DNA of 64,000 nt from Henckelia pumila (GCF_033568475.1 NC_133123.1:17594622-17658621), one strand, 5' to 3'; positions 10,586 to 23,711 are shown, counted from the stretch's first letter. A program made the numbers and translations. Notes: generated by a model not told the origin, from the letters alone.

Positions 10586-13500
10586 CTATAGCCAACTAGT
10601 CATACTACGCAGTCTCATTGCTTCGCGATGTTTGTCAAATAATGGTCCTGGCAAGGGCTTAGTAAGTGGATCAGCGATATTGTCTGCAGAGGCCACTCTC
10701 TCGACAGTGATGTCTCCTCTTTCCACGATCTCCCGGATGATGTGGTATTTCCTCAGTATGTGTTTGGATCTTTGATGAGACCTTGGTTCCTTTGCCTGAG
10801 CAACGGCACCCGTGTTGTCATAGTACACCGGGACTGGACCAACAACTTCAGGAATAACGCCCAACTCTTGGACGAAATTCCTCATCCAAACGGCCTCTTT
10901 AGCAGCAGCTGATGCCGCAATGTATTCAGCCTCAGTGGTGGAATCCGCTGTGGTGTCCTGCTTGGAACTCTTCCAAGAGACAGCACCGCCATTGAGCATG
11001 AACACAAATCCAGAGGTTGACTTCGTGTCATCCACGTCACTTTGGAAGCTAGAGTCGGTATAGCCTTCCAATTTCAGTTCTCTTCCTGCATATACCATGA
11101 ACATATTCTTAGTCCTTCGTAAGTACTTAAGAATGTCCTTCACGGCTTTCCAATGCATTTGACCGGGATTAGCTTGATATCTGCTCGTGACACTCAGAGC
11201 AAATGCTACATCCGGTCTGGTAGATATCATCCCATACATGATACTACCTATGGCTGACGCATATGGTACATGTGTCATTTTCTCTATCTCTTCATCAGTC
11301 TTGGGACACATAGACTTGGATAGAGAAACTCCATGACACATGGGTAGATGTCCTCTCTTGGACCCATCCATTGAAAACCTTTTCAATATGGTGCCGATGT
11401 AGGTTGCTTGAATGAGTCCTATCATTCTCTTAGATCTATCTCTATAGATCTGTATCCCTAGAATATAGGATGCCTCACCCAAATCCTTCATCGAGAATCT
11501 ACCTGATAACCATATCTTTGTTGACTGCAACATCCCTACATCATTCCCAATGAGTAGGATGTCATCAACATAAAGTACTAAGAATGTCACAGCATCCTTA
11601 ACTACTTTCTTGTACACGCATGGTTCCTCCGAGTTCTTGATGAAACCAAAATCCTTTATTGTTTCATCAAATTTCTGGTTCCAACTTCTTGATGCTTGTT
11701 TGAGACCATAGATCGATCTCTGAAGCTTGCATACCTTATGCTCGCTTCCCATGGATGTGTATCCCTCAGGCTGCATCATATAGATCTCTTCCTTAATGTT
11801 TCCATTAAGAAATGCAGTCTTCACATCCATTTGCCATATCTCATAGTCATACCAAGCAGCTATGGCAATAAGGATTCTTATGGACTTGAACATTGCAACT
11901 GGTGAAAAGGTTTCATCATAGTCAACTCCTTGTCTTTGAGTATAACCTTTCGCCATCAATCGTGCCTTGTAGGTCAATACCTTACCATCAGGCCCAAGCT
12001 TTCTCTTGTAGATCCATTTACACCCTATTGGAACAATTCCATCGGGAGGATCTACTAAAGACCAAACTTGGTTTGTATGCATCGAATCTATTTCCGACTG
12101 CATAGCTTCAAGCCATAAATTTGAATCCGCATCAAAAATTGCTTCCTTGAAGTTTCTTGGATCACATCCAACGTCAGGTTCATCTTGATCCCCTTCAAGA
12201 AGAAGACCATATCGAATAGGAGGTCTAGAAGTCCTCTCGGATCTTCTAGGTATAGGCGTGTCCATCAATGGTTCCTGAGGTGTAGGATCATTATTTTGTA
12301 TTTCGGGTTCTTCTCGAATTTCTTCGAGTTCCATCATCTCGCCTTTCTTATCCAATAAGAATTCCTTCTCCAAGAAGGTGGCATTCCTTGAAACAAACAC
12401 CTTTGTTTCAGCAGGATGATAGAAATAATATCTGATTGAATTCTTCGGATACCCTACAAAATAACATAAGGTGGATCGACTATCCAACTTATCTCCCACT
12501 GTCTGCTTCACGTAAGCAGGACATCCCCAAATCCTCAAGTACGAATACTTAGGAGCTTTGCCATTCCATACTCGTATGGTGTTTTATCCACTGCTTTAGT
12601 GTGGACGTTGTTCAACAACAATACCGCAGTTTCAAGCGCATAGCCCCAAAACGAAGGTGGAAGCTCAGTGAAGCTCATCATGGATCGAACCATGTCCAAC
12701 AAAGTTCGATTACGACGCTCCGATACACCATTCAGCTGAGGTGTCATAGGAGGAGTCCACTGAGAGAGAATCTCATTCTCTTTTAGATAGTCCTAAAACT
12801 CGGTACTTAAGTATTCTCCACCTCGATCCGATCGAAGTGCTTTAATACTTTTACCTAGCTTGTTTTCTACTTCAGCCTTGAATTCTTTGAACTTTTCAAA
12901 TGCTTCATATTTATATTTCATTAAATATAAATACTCATACCTAGAATAATCATCAGTAAAGGTAATGAAGTAGGTGTGGCCAAATTGAGTACCAATTCTA
13001 AATGGACCACAAACATCTGTATGGATCAAATCCAACAGATTTTGACTACGCTCAGGTTTCCCCTTAAAAGGAGATTTAGTCATTTTTCCTTTCAGGCAGG
13101 ACTCACAAGTAGATAGAGAGTTAATATCAGACATATCAAACATGCCCTCTCCCACTAACTTGTTCATCCTCCTTGAGGAAATATGACCTAGCCTAGCATG
13201 CCAAAGGTTTGCCGGGTTTTGACTATCGATTTTCCTTTTGTTCGTTGTTACCGGTTTATCAACATAATTTATTGGAACGTCTTTTAATTTTAAGTTATAT
13301 AGATCGTTTTCAAGTTGTCCATTTCCAATCAAACATTAATTCTTGTAAATATTGCAAATCTCATTCACAAAATTGCAAGAAAAACCATCTCTATCAAGCA
13401 TAGAAACAGAAATAATGTTTTTAATCAAATCTGGAACAAATAAAACATCTCTCAAAAGTAACTTAAAATCGTTCTGCAAAATTAAATAAATGTCTCCTAC

Positions 13501-14489
13501 AGCTTTAGCTTCAACTCTAGAACCATTTCCGAGCCTCAGCTGGGTCTCACCCATTCTAAGCTTGCGACTTCTTGTCATCACCTGCAAATCATTGCAAATG
13601 TGAGATCCACATCTACCCAAGAAGTAGTATTAAGTGAAACATTTATTTCAATATAGAACATACCCTTCGCAGTTCGCAACTGCTCTAGATATTCCTTGCA
13701 GTTACGTTTCCAATGACCGGGTTTCTTGCAGTGATGGCAAACATCCTTGGACTTTTCCATGTTTGAAGCCTTTGTCTTGTACTTCTTCTCGGGTCCGGTT
13801 TTCTTGGGTGAGGTAGAACGTTTCTTACCCTTTGTACTTGGCCCCTTCTTAGCAGAAGAAGAGGAGCCCACCAAGAAAGCCGGTTTATCCTTCTTTAAAG
13901 TGGATTCATATGTTACAAGCATATTGACCATCTCTTCAAGGGAGGCCTCTATCTTGTTCATATTGAAATTCACCACAAATCCGTCAAACGAAGAAGGAAG
14001 AGAGAGAAGTAATAAGTCCACGTTGAGTTCATGCTCCAACACCAAATCAAGCGTTACCAACTTCTGTATGAGCCAAATCACTCGTACCCCATGATCACGG
14101 ACCGAAGTCCCTTCACGCATGCGACACGTCATTAGCTCTTTTACAGTAGCGAACCTTTCAGCTCTCGATTGAGCCCCAAAAAGTTCCTTGAGTTGTACGT
14201 GAATGTCAGCAGCATTCACGGTATCCTCAAATCGCCTCTGGAGTTCATCAGACATCGAGGCTTGCATATAGCATTTGGCGTTGATATCATGGTCCCACCA
14301 TGTATCAAGTTTGGCCAACTCTTCCGGACTTATGTCAGCTGGTGCTTCCTTCGGAGGAGATTTTTCTAACACGTAGAGCATCTTCTCCGAAGTCAAGACA
14401 ATCTTCAACTTACGGAACCATTCCGTATAGTTTGCGCCAGTCAGTTTATTTTGTTCGAGAATAGAGAATAGTGGATTGCGCGAATTCAT
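10586..14489 (-). pseudogene. copia-2 gag-pol (inactivated)
   Basis: The start is taken at the ATG at 14489 (MNSRNPLFSILEQNKLTG). Gag carries a CHHCKKPGHWKRNC zinc knuckle near 13700-13740. Integrase follows (WHARLGH, CESCLKGK, TDDYSRY, RSDRGGEY), then RT with YVDD near 11560 and RNase H ending in LTKPLPG. Breaks seen: about 10 bases are missing at 13619-13620, where the protease Asp-Thr-Gly should be, which also shifts the frame; TAA at 13336-13338; TAG at 12793-12795, where copia-1 has TTG; and one base lost near 12570. From 12538 to the end the frame is open. The element therefore cannot make its own protease or integrase. Confidence 0.93.
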
Positions 14490-16304
14490 CTTAATGAAAT
14501 ACTGAAAAGAAACAGACAATAATCAGTGATTGTTTAATTAATTTACTAAGACATAAAATAGGCAAAATTTATTTTATGAATCTCACTCCCACTATTTTAA
14601 CGATTTCACTACCCTCTAGTGAAAACGGGAAACTGTTTTTCTTAGTGGGAACATGGAGTCCAATTGACAAACTATGGTCCCGAATAATATCAGCCAACCA
14701 TAATTTTTAAAAGGTAGAGCCCAATTGCTTCCAAAGCAACCTCCACGTTTTTACCTCATGTCCAATAAGGGCCCAATAATATGACGCCGTTTATTGTGAC
14801 ATGTCAAGATGACCCATCAATATTAAGTTGTGATGGACGGTCGCCATGTGGATCCCCCAATAATATGAGCCGATCCCATGGGAGTTCCACCCAACTTACA
14901 ACATGTGTCGATCCAATGTACAGCTTTCCGACGAACGGGCCCCCCCAATAATATGAGCCGGACCGTATTCGCGGGTAGCATCTCATACATTGATCGTTGA
15001 TGGAAGGTAGGAACATTTAAACAATATTTAAATTTCTTTTATTTATCTTGATATCAATTTTAAATCATATTTAAAATGAGGGATTTTAATTTTGAAAATT
15101 TGTCTCATCATTTAAAATTTGTATGCTTGCGGGATTCATACAATTTTGTCTAAAACATGCATACAACGATAATATCATATATTATATAGGATGATCGATT
15201 CCATTTCTAATCGACCCGTGGTTGCCAATCACGAGTCTAAGTCCAATCCTAGGTAATATGCAGGTATGCAATGCAATCCTATTACATTGAGCTTCCAATT
15301 TACATTTCTTCAGTCTTTATTGTCTGCTGGGCCCACCTCCGTCTTCAAATCTTCATCTCCCACTAAGTCTAATGTATTTACAATAAATAACCATGACAAG
15401 TAGGGGATACATTTCAAGGGGTGGGAACGGGCCATAAACCAGGCCCACTTTTATTACATATGACAATTCATATTGGGCCATAAACCAGGCACATTAATAA
15501 ATCCAACAACAATAAAAACAAATGTAAATTCCTAACATACACCTACAAAATTGGTCATGGCAATCGATCATCCTTATCCAATAATATTTAATTCAAAATT
15601 AATTTATTGGATAACATGCAATGGCAATTAAATTTAAAAGGATAAAATCATATTCCATATATAAAATCTTATTTTACATACAAAATCATATTTTATCTTT
15701 TTATCAAATAAAACCATATTTTACATATAAAATCCAATTTTATACATAAAATCATATTTTACTCAATATTTCCATAAGATCATATCTTATCATCAATTGT
15801 ACCAAAAATAATTAATTTCATAAAATCTGATTTAACGGATAAAATCTATAAATTTTCCAAAAATTCAAATTTATCCAAAAATCAATTTTAAAATTTTCGG
15901 ACTCGAACAATTCGATCCAACGCCTCGTGGATCAATCAAAACAATTTTCGATCGGACCAAAAATAGAATTTTAACATATTAAAATTTTAATTTAAAAAAT
16001 AAAAATTAATTTTCCCGGGCCGCCCGGGACGCTCACGGGCTGCCCGCGCCCCAAAGGGGCTCGGGACGGGCAGCCCGTCGCTGCCCCTATGCGCTGCCCT
16101 GGGCAGCGATCACGTCGTCGCCCATGGGCAGCGAGCGCCCTGCGCTGCCCTGGGCAGCGATTGGATCGCTGCCCCCTGTTTTGCCCGGAAATTTTTTTTT
16201 TTTTTTTAAAAAAATTTATTTTGTTTCAAAAACCGAGGCTTAAAAATTTTTGTACAATCGATTAATTTAATCGTTTGATCTGAGCAACCTGGCTCTGATA
16301 CCAC
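14490..16304 (-). other. copia-2 untranslated leader with repeats and a GC-rich structured block
   Basis: About 1.8 kb lies between primer site and gag ATG, with no convincing ORF. Near gag there are four diverged units with the core AATAATATGAGCC at 14683, 14775, 14859 and 14947. The middle is AT-rich. Close to the primer site, 16014-16185 is very GC-rich and full of GGGCAGC/GCTGCCC inverted motifs. A pyrimidine-rich TGTTTCTTTTCAG (minus strand, 14502-14514) ends 12 bases before the gag ATG and looks like a 3' splice site. Confidence 0.75.
16291..16303 (-). other. copia-2 primer-binding site (initiator tRNA-Met)
   Basis: The minus strand reads TGGTATCAGAGCC directly downstream of the 5' LTR, complementary to the 3' end of initiator tRNA-Met, the usual primer of plant copia elements. 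It fixes element orientation. Confidence 0.93.
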
Positions 16305-18145
16305 TGTTGGAGAACGGTGATCAGATCAATCAGAATTGATACCCAGTGCAGCGGAAGTTTAAAAATTTTATATGGAACGATTCCATAATAGGTATCAAAA
16401 CTTTACGATTAAATTGTGCGTGTAAGAATAAAATAACAATTAAATTTTTACCTTCAATCTCGAAACGAGATTATGGACACCAACAGATTACTCTGCTCTT
16501 GTTGTATATCCCAGGAACTGATGGACGAACAATTCTTCAATCAGGTCCACGAACAGAGATTTAATCCCTCTGATAGATTGCACTAGAAAATCTATCAGAA
16601 GTTTCTACAAAGAGAATTAAAGAATTTGATCCGTTAAACCAGACTGCAAATTCAAAATTCACAGGCTGGATTTTCCCGAGCAGAGAGGGAAGGGGGCGGC
16701 CACTTTTAATAAAAACAACTAGGGTTTTTCGAAAATTGTGAGCCTCTGTTGTATAATTTATGTACTGCAATAACTTATTTATAATGTGGGCTGCTAACAG
16801 CTTAGGGCCCATTAGTCATAAGTTCAAGTCTGACAAGCAAAGCCCGCATGTTCAGAAATTAATATAAAAATCATCGTGACTCAGATTGATAAACCAATTT
16901 CACCAATTTTCACAGAAACCATTTCTGCATCTTTTAGAGTCAAGATAAATTTTCTGAATCCGAATTCAGTGGTTTCCAAAAATGTCCATCCCTATGTCAT
17001 TTTAGAAAATCTTACTCCTCTACTCTTAAATAAGAAGTCCCACTTCTTTGTTCATTAAATTTAACTCTTTAAATTTAACTATCTCAACGGGAATTAAAAA
17101 TCCATTACTCTGTGTGACCCTCAATGGTTCAGGGATACAGCTAGCCGTGGGCTCACAACTCCTTGTGACTCGGAACAACAATTTCCGACTTGCCCATCGA
17201 ATCATGGTAAGAGCGCCTAGCAACATCTCCCCATGATTCCCTAGGTATCACTGATAGTGCCTGCAAGAACCAATAGATTTTGGTTAGCGTACAGTACGGT
17301 CCCTTCAACCAAATATCCCGATCGAATCAACAACTATTGGTAAATCGAGAGTCGTTCGAGATTCGATAACTATGCAATGCATCTTGAAGATCAAATAGTG
17401 ACATCGCATGTGCTACTAAGAAACCATTTCTTAAAACACATCATGTACTCTGGCCAGAGATTCGTCACACTAATATCTCCTCAGATTGCATAGGATATCC
17501 ACACTAGCAAGTATGTGGTGAATCCTTGACAACAAAGCATCGACTCCTATATATGTCGTAACTGTACCCAATCCCGACACCTGATGACCCCAATAGAGTC
17601 GGTAAACGAGTCAAAGTACAGTACTAGCATATAGAGTCTCAATGATGTTTCAAGTAGTAAGGACTAATGGTGTACAACCAAAACCGCGGACTTTATCCAA
17701 TCGATAAGTGATAACCACTTGGAAAGTCCGGATAGGGTAGTTCGATCATTCATCGTATGAATATCCATTTGCATGCTTTGAACATCTCTATGTTCCATAC
17801 CAATGAAACGTGGTACTCGGCATCGCAAATGCTAGTCTCAATCTCGAGCGATCCTTATCCTTATTAACGGACGGCTCAATCGACTAGGAACTGTTTAGAA
17901 TATACAGTGACTATAAGATGTGTTTCATGATAGTCATCCCCATGTACTACCACATCTTACATACACTATAGTATATTCAAGTTCTTTATCAAAACAACAA
18001 TAGTATATCACAATATAACAATATGAAGAAAGATAAAGTCATTGTCTTTATAAAAGTGTAAATTATATTAAACAAAAGATTGTTTATACATAGAGTCATC
18101 AAAGCCCTTAGCCACAAGTTGGCTCACCGGGCACCCACTCTTTCA
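16305..18145 (-). mobile_element. copia-2 5' LTR
   Basis: 1841 bp, TG...CA ends, nearly the same as 8781-10571 and related to the copia-1 LTR. A minus-strand TATA box is at 16776-16783. The segment 17739-17801 is the part missing from the other LTR. Confidence 0.95.
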
Positions 18146-18150
18146 GGTAC
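18146..18150. repeat. Target-site duplication of copia-2, right copy (GGTAC)
   Basis: Matches 8776-8780; the gypsy-B LTR sequence continues with CACATCCTCC. Confidence 0.96.
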
Positions 18151-20456
18151 CACATCCTCCTCTACGTACTCACCTGCACCATACCAGTGTAGTGAGCCTA
18201 GAGGCCCAACATGCTAACATAACAAAGGTTTAAAATAATTTAAATCACTTTAATACTAATACATAACATATACATGAATGAGCATGCTTAAAAAATATCA
18301 TGACATAACATAACTTAAATTAACTTAAATATCATAATCATACATAATACATAAACATTGTTGAGCAAATTATTTTCTAACATCACATGGTTGTATCCAT
18401 AGTGTAACCTTAAATCATACATTAAACACTGATCAGTGTGAAAACCAACGTATCGCCGCCACGAATCACCTCTTAAATTGGCAGTAAACTGCCCTTCAAT
18501 AGTTCATATATGGGGACGAATCCCCCTCAAATTGTCACACTATTTCAACTTCTAACATAAAAAATTATTTTTCTTTTGCTCAACCTTAAACATTAAACCA
18601 TGCATAAAAATTATTTCATGAATGCATGTACTTAAATAAAATGTGTGTCCTTCATATATATTTAATTTAATTTTTATACTAACATATAAATACTAAAATA
18701 ACATTCATGCATAAAATAATTAAATATATATTTAGGACACATGCAATTTCTCATGGTTTGTGCTGAACTGCTGGCCCTAACACTCAAGCCCATTTTCTTA
18801 AATTTTGGCCCACTAACACTGAGACTGGCCCATTAACATACTTAAGCCCAATAATGATTATTCTAAGCCCAATTAATTAATTAAAGCCCATTAAGACATT
18901 CCTGGCCCAATAACAACCTATTCTGGCCCAATGGGCCCAAAAGCCCAAAGACTGGCCCAATAACTTCCATGGGCTCTAAAGCCCATGAAAATTAGTGGAC
19001 TTACTTAGTTAAATTAATTAAGCCCAAAAATAATTAAATTCAACCCAATTAATTAAATGGAACTCAAATCATTTTATTTCAAATTAATTGGCCCAAAACC
19101 AATTAAATCATAAAATACTTTAATATTAAAAAGACTCGAGTTCGGCCCACCTAACCCAGACCCGTACCAACTTAACCCGACCCTCCACACTACTGACCCG
19201 ACCCAGGCCATAGACCCGACCCGAAACCAACCCTAACACCTATACCCGTCGCCCCCATCCCCATGCTTCTCGGCCGCGGGCAGCCATTCCATGGCTGCTG
19301 CCGGCCTGCTCCGGCCGCCCTTGGCCGGAGCACCACCGCCCAGACGTAACCCACGTCTGGGCGGTCCTAACTTGACCCCTGAACCCAAGCCATGCAGCCC
19401 AGTCCCTAGCCTAACTCGATCCCTCTCCGCGAACCCTAAACTGCGCGCTACAAGAGGCCGATCGAACCTTCTGGTTTTCCTGGGCTCGTTTGGCTCGAAC
19501 CACTCAAGCCATTCGAGTCCAGGCTACCCTCACAACCCTCTGAACCTCTGACCAGCAGCTAGATGCAACCATGGCTAAGAAAAACGTGAGTATGAACCAA
19601 AAATCCAACAAAACCGTGCGCCTTCATCGAAACTCAAACCATTTTCTGAAAAAAAAAAAAAACTTACAAAATTTCGATGCATAACATTACACACACTATA
19701 ACAACTGATATGGCATAAAAATCGAAAGAAAACATGCCTTTCACCGATAAAAACAATGGAAGGAATAGGCGGTGGAGAATCCGGGACGACGACGACGACA
19801 AACTTTGAAGCTTCAAAATTAGGCTATGGATTTCCTTGCTGGTTCTAGCCGAAGAAGATGATGAAGAAAAAGGGAGGTGTCAGCTGAGTGAGTGGAGGCG
19901 TGTGTGTGTGGGGTTGGGTAGGTTAGATTAGTCTAGGTTTAAGTTTTTAATTAAAATAGGTTTTAGGATAATTAAAAATATTATTAAGGATATTAAATAT
20001 ATAATATATAACTAAAAAAAACTCTAAATAATATTTAAAATCTGATAACTTTAATAAAATCCCGAAATATAAAATTAAGGGAATTTTAAAGATAATAAAA
20101 AGTCATTATTTTGGCTTATTTTGAATAAAAACGGACTCCTAAAATTATATAAAATTAAATACTAAAAATTTTGAGGAAATAAAACTCAAAATAATATTTT
20201 TGGGCTCTTAAAAGGCTCATGAAATAAATTGGATAGAAAGTTGTCATCTCGTCCGTCCACGGTCCCGTCTATGCGATAAAATAATTTAAATACTAAAAAT
20301 CATAAAATCACTAATTATGGGTTAAATGTTTAAAAATAAATTAAATCATGCACAAATAATTCACATAAATATTTAACCCATAAATGTAAAATTTTAAATA
20401 ATTAAATTCCCTAATTATGCATGCGGATTTATGTATTAAAAATACCGGGTGTTACA
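18151..20456 (-). mobile_element. Gypsy-B 3' LTR, proximal piece
   Basis: This continues the LTR interrupted at 8780 and ends in TGTTACA at 20456. It contains an array of about fifteen AAGCCCA/TGGCCCA motifs (18786-19150) and a GC-rich island (19250-19550) with a perfect hairpin at 19336-19364. An 86-codon ORF across the island, antisense to the element, is shared with the other LTR but is probably a by-product of base composition. Confidence 0.93.
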
Positions 20457-23400
20457 ATTCTCCCCCCCCCCCCCCCCTTAAATTGAATTTCCGCGCTGGC
20501 CTCTCCTCATAAACCAGATCAGGTGGCAACTGAAAAGGCTCGAAATCCAACACATGCGATGGGTTAGAGACATATCTCTGAAGCATGGATACATGGAAAA
20601 CGTTGTGCACTGCTGCAAGCCCTGGCGGTAGAGCTAAACGGTAGGCCAACGTGCCAACTCTCTCCAAGATCTCGAATGGCCCAATATACCTCGGATTAAG
20701 CTTCCCTCTCCGGCCAAATCGTTCCACTCCCTTCATAGGTAACACTCTCAGGAACACGTGATCACCTACTGCGAACTCCAAATCTCGTCGTCGAGTATCT
20801 GCATAACTCTTCTGACGACTCTGAGCAGTCCTCATTCGATCCCGAATCTGAGTCACAATGTCAGCTGTCTGCTGCACAATCTCAGGACCAAGTAAAATCC
20901 TCTCGCCAACCTCATCCCAATGCACAGGAGATCTGCATCTCCTCCCGTACAATGCTGCATAAGGAGCCATTCCTATAGACGACTGAAAACTGTTGTTATA
21001 AGTAAACTCCACTAATGGCAGTCTAGTCTCCCAAGAGCCCTGAAAATCAATGACACAAGCTCTCAGTAGATCCTCGAGAACCTGGATCACTCTCTCAGAC
21101 TGACCATCTGTCTGGGGATGGAATGTTGTGCTGAACAAAAGTCTAGTCCCCAATGTTGTGTGTAGACTCTTCCAAAACGCGGATGTGAACCTCGGATCTC
21201 TGTCTGACACTGGTATGCCATGCAGTCTAACAATCTCCTTGATGTAAAGCTCTGCATACTGTGTCAATGAGTAAGTAGTTCTCACCGGCAAGAAATGAGC
21301 TGACTTGGTGAGTCTATCCACAATCACTCAAATCGCTGTGCAACCTCTGGAACTTCTCGGTAAGCCAACTACAAAGTCCATCGTAATATTCTCCCATTTC
21401 CATTCCGGAATAGGAAGAGGTCTAAGAAGTCCTGCTGGACGCTGATGCTCAGCCTTGACCTGCTGACAAGTCAAGCACTCTGACACAACTCTCCCGATGT
21501 CTCTCTTCATCCCGGGCCACCAATACAATAGCTGCAAATCTCGATACATCTTCGTACTTCTGGGGTGAATGGAGTACGGAGATGTGTGAGCCTCTGCTAA
21601 GATCTCAGATCTCAACTGATCGACGTTCGGTACCCACATCCTACCACGGTACTGAACAATGCCATCCACAACTGTATACAAAAGATTACCCTTGGCCTCA
21701 TCTCTCTGTCTCCATTGCTGTAACTCCTCATCAGTAGACTGTCCATCCCTGATCCGATCTCGCAGAACTGGCTGCACCGTCAACACTGACAATCTCGATG
21801 CATGACCACTCGAGTAAAACTCTAAATCAAACCTCTGAATCTCACTCTGCAGTGGTAGCTGCACTGACAAACACGATACCACTGACGACTTCCGACTCAA
21901 AGCATCGGCCACTATATTAGCTTTACCCGGATGGTAGCTAATGTCACAGTCGTAATCCTTCACCAACTCCAACCATCTCCGTTGCCTCATGTTCAACTCC
22001 TTCTGAGTGAAGAAGTACTTGAGGCTCTTATGATCAGTGAAAATCTTGCACTTCTCGCCATACAGATAGTGCCTCCAGATTTTCAAAGCGAAGACCACTG
22101 CTGCTAACTCCAAGTCATGTGTCGGGTAGTTCTGCTCATGAATCTTCAACTGCCTCGACGCATAAGCAATAACCTTACCAACTGCATAAGTACTGCGCCT
22201 AAACCTAGCTTAGACGCGTCGGTGTACACCACTAACTCCTCGTGTGGTACTGTCATCGCTAAAACCGGTGCAGTAGTGAGTGCTTCCTTCAGCTGATCGA
22301 AGCTCCTCTAACAGTCTGAACTCCAAATAAACTTCGCGTTCTTCTTGGTTAAGGAAGTCAAGGGTACTCCAATAGAGGAAAAACCCTTGATGAACTTCCT
22401 ATAATATCCTGCCAAACCCGAAACTGCGAATCTCCGAAGCATTCCTCGGAATACCTCATTTCTGCACTGCCTCAACCTTCGACTGATCCACTGCAATCCC
22501 ATCTCTCGAAATAACGTGGCCAAGAAATGCCACCTGCTCGAGCCAAAACTCGCACTTGCTGAACTTGGCATACAAACGATGCTCCCTCAAAGTCTGCAAG
22601 GCTGTCTACAGATGCTGTCTATGCTCCTCAATGCTCCTAGAGTAGATCAAGATATCATCAATGAAGACTATGATGAACTGATCAAGATAAGGCTAAAATA
22701 CTCGGTTCATGAGATCCATGAAAACCGCTGGAGCATTGGTCATCCCAAATGGCATCACTAAGAACTCGTAATGCCCATAACGTGTCCGGAAAGCAGTCTT
22801 GGACACATCTGCATCTGTAACTCGCAGCTGGTGATAACCAGATCGCAGGTCGATCTTGGAGAACACTGAAGCTCCCTGCAACTGATCAAATAAATCCTCT
22901 ATCCTCGGCAGTGGGTACTTATTCTTCACTGTGAACCTGTTGAGCTCTCGATAATCGATGCACAATCTCATACTGCCATCCTTCTTCTTCACAAATAACA
23001 CTGGAGCTCCCCATGGAGAAAATCTAGGACGAACAAAGCCTTTCTCTAATAACTCCTGAATCTGCTCCTTCAACTCTTTCATCTCGGTAGGAGCAAGTCT
23101 GTACGGTGCCTTAGAGATAGGCACGGTGTCTGGCACTAAATCGATGTTGAACTCCACATCTCTCACTGGTGGAATTCCTGCAACATCCTCCGGAAAGACA
23201 TCCGGAAAGTCACGAACCATCTCTATCTCTGATAATGATCTGCTAGATGGTTCTGAGGCCGTGACAATACTTGCTAGAAAACCCTGACAACCCCGTCTCA
23301 ACAACTTCCTCTCCTGAATAAGAGATATCACCTGAGGAATATCACTGCTCTGAGATGCATGGAAGGTAAACGGGTCGCCTTCTGATGGTTTCACTGACAC

Positions 23401-23711
23401 TGATCTCCGACGAAAGTCAATCGAAGCTCCATTGACTGTCAACCAGTCCATACCCAAAATCAAATCAAAACCACTCAACGGCAAAACCACCACATCTGCT
23501 CGAATGGAGTGTCCCTGAATCTCCAACTCCAGTTCTCGAATGACACTAGAGGTAGTAATAATCTGCCCTGACGGCATAGAGACATCATACCCACTGTCAA
23601 CAATCTCAGGTGTGATGCCTATCCGTCTGATAAACTCCAGGGAGATAAACGAATGCGTAGCCCCTGAATCTAGCAACGCAAACGTGGAATTGCCTCCAAC
23701 TAGAATTCTCC
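20452..23711 (-). pseudogene. Gypsy-B pol (protease, RT, RNase H, integrase; second exon)
   Basis: It starts right after the putative intron. Protease LDSGATHSF is near 23670, RT spans 22700-23100 on the minus strand, the RNase H motif [10 protein letters not shown] is near 22040, integrase HHCC lies around 21480-21610, and the core has [15 protein letters not shown] and QTDGQSERV. Breaks: a TAG after the RT segment NRVF near 22692, a TGA near 22470, a 2-base loss near 22433, TAG at 22308-22310, a 2-base loss near 22185 and TGA at 21328-21330. Three residues before SDRDPRF, present in gypsy-C, are missing. The C-terminus is abnormal: a deletion joins ERPAR to the polypurine tract and removes the chromodomain that gypsy-C still has, so the frame ends inside the LTR. 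Confidence 0.92.
20457..20486 (-). other. Gypsy-B polypurine tract with a 16-G run
   Basis: On the minus strand the pol remnant runs through AATTTAAG into a run of 16 G and then AGAAT before the LTR. Gypsy-C has only six G at the same place (32285-32290). The run therefore expanded in this copy. Confidence 0.85.

Larger units (their letters stand above)
8781..18145 (-). mobile_element. copia-2, complete Ty1/copia element nested in the gypsy-B LTR
   Basis: This is a 9365-bp full-length element on the minus strand with 3' LTR 8781-10571, polypurine tract just after it, broken gag-pol 10586-14489, a long leader, a perfect tRNA-iMet primer site and 5' LTR 16305-18145. A GGTAC duplication lies on both sides. 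The RT/RNase H part is nearly the same as copia-1, so both belong to one family. The two LTRs are very similar, which points to a fairly recent insertion, younger than gypsy-B. Confidence 0.95.

Noticed and set aside
16291..16303. Possible tRNA-Met gene pieces here and at 25115, 36793 and 53924
   Set aside because: Only the 3' end complement is present, next to LTR ends; these are primer-binding sites, not tRNA genes.
19291..19551. 86-codon ORF in the gypsy-B LTR, also present at 26649-26909
   Set aside because: Antisense to the element, not kept as a full frame in the gypsy-C LTR, and located in a GC-rich island where stops are rare.
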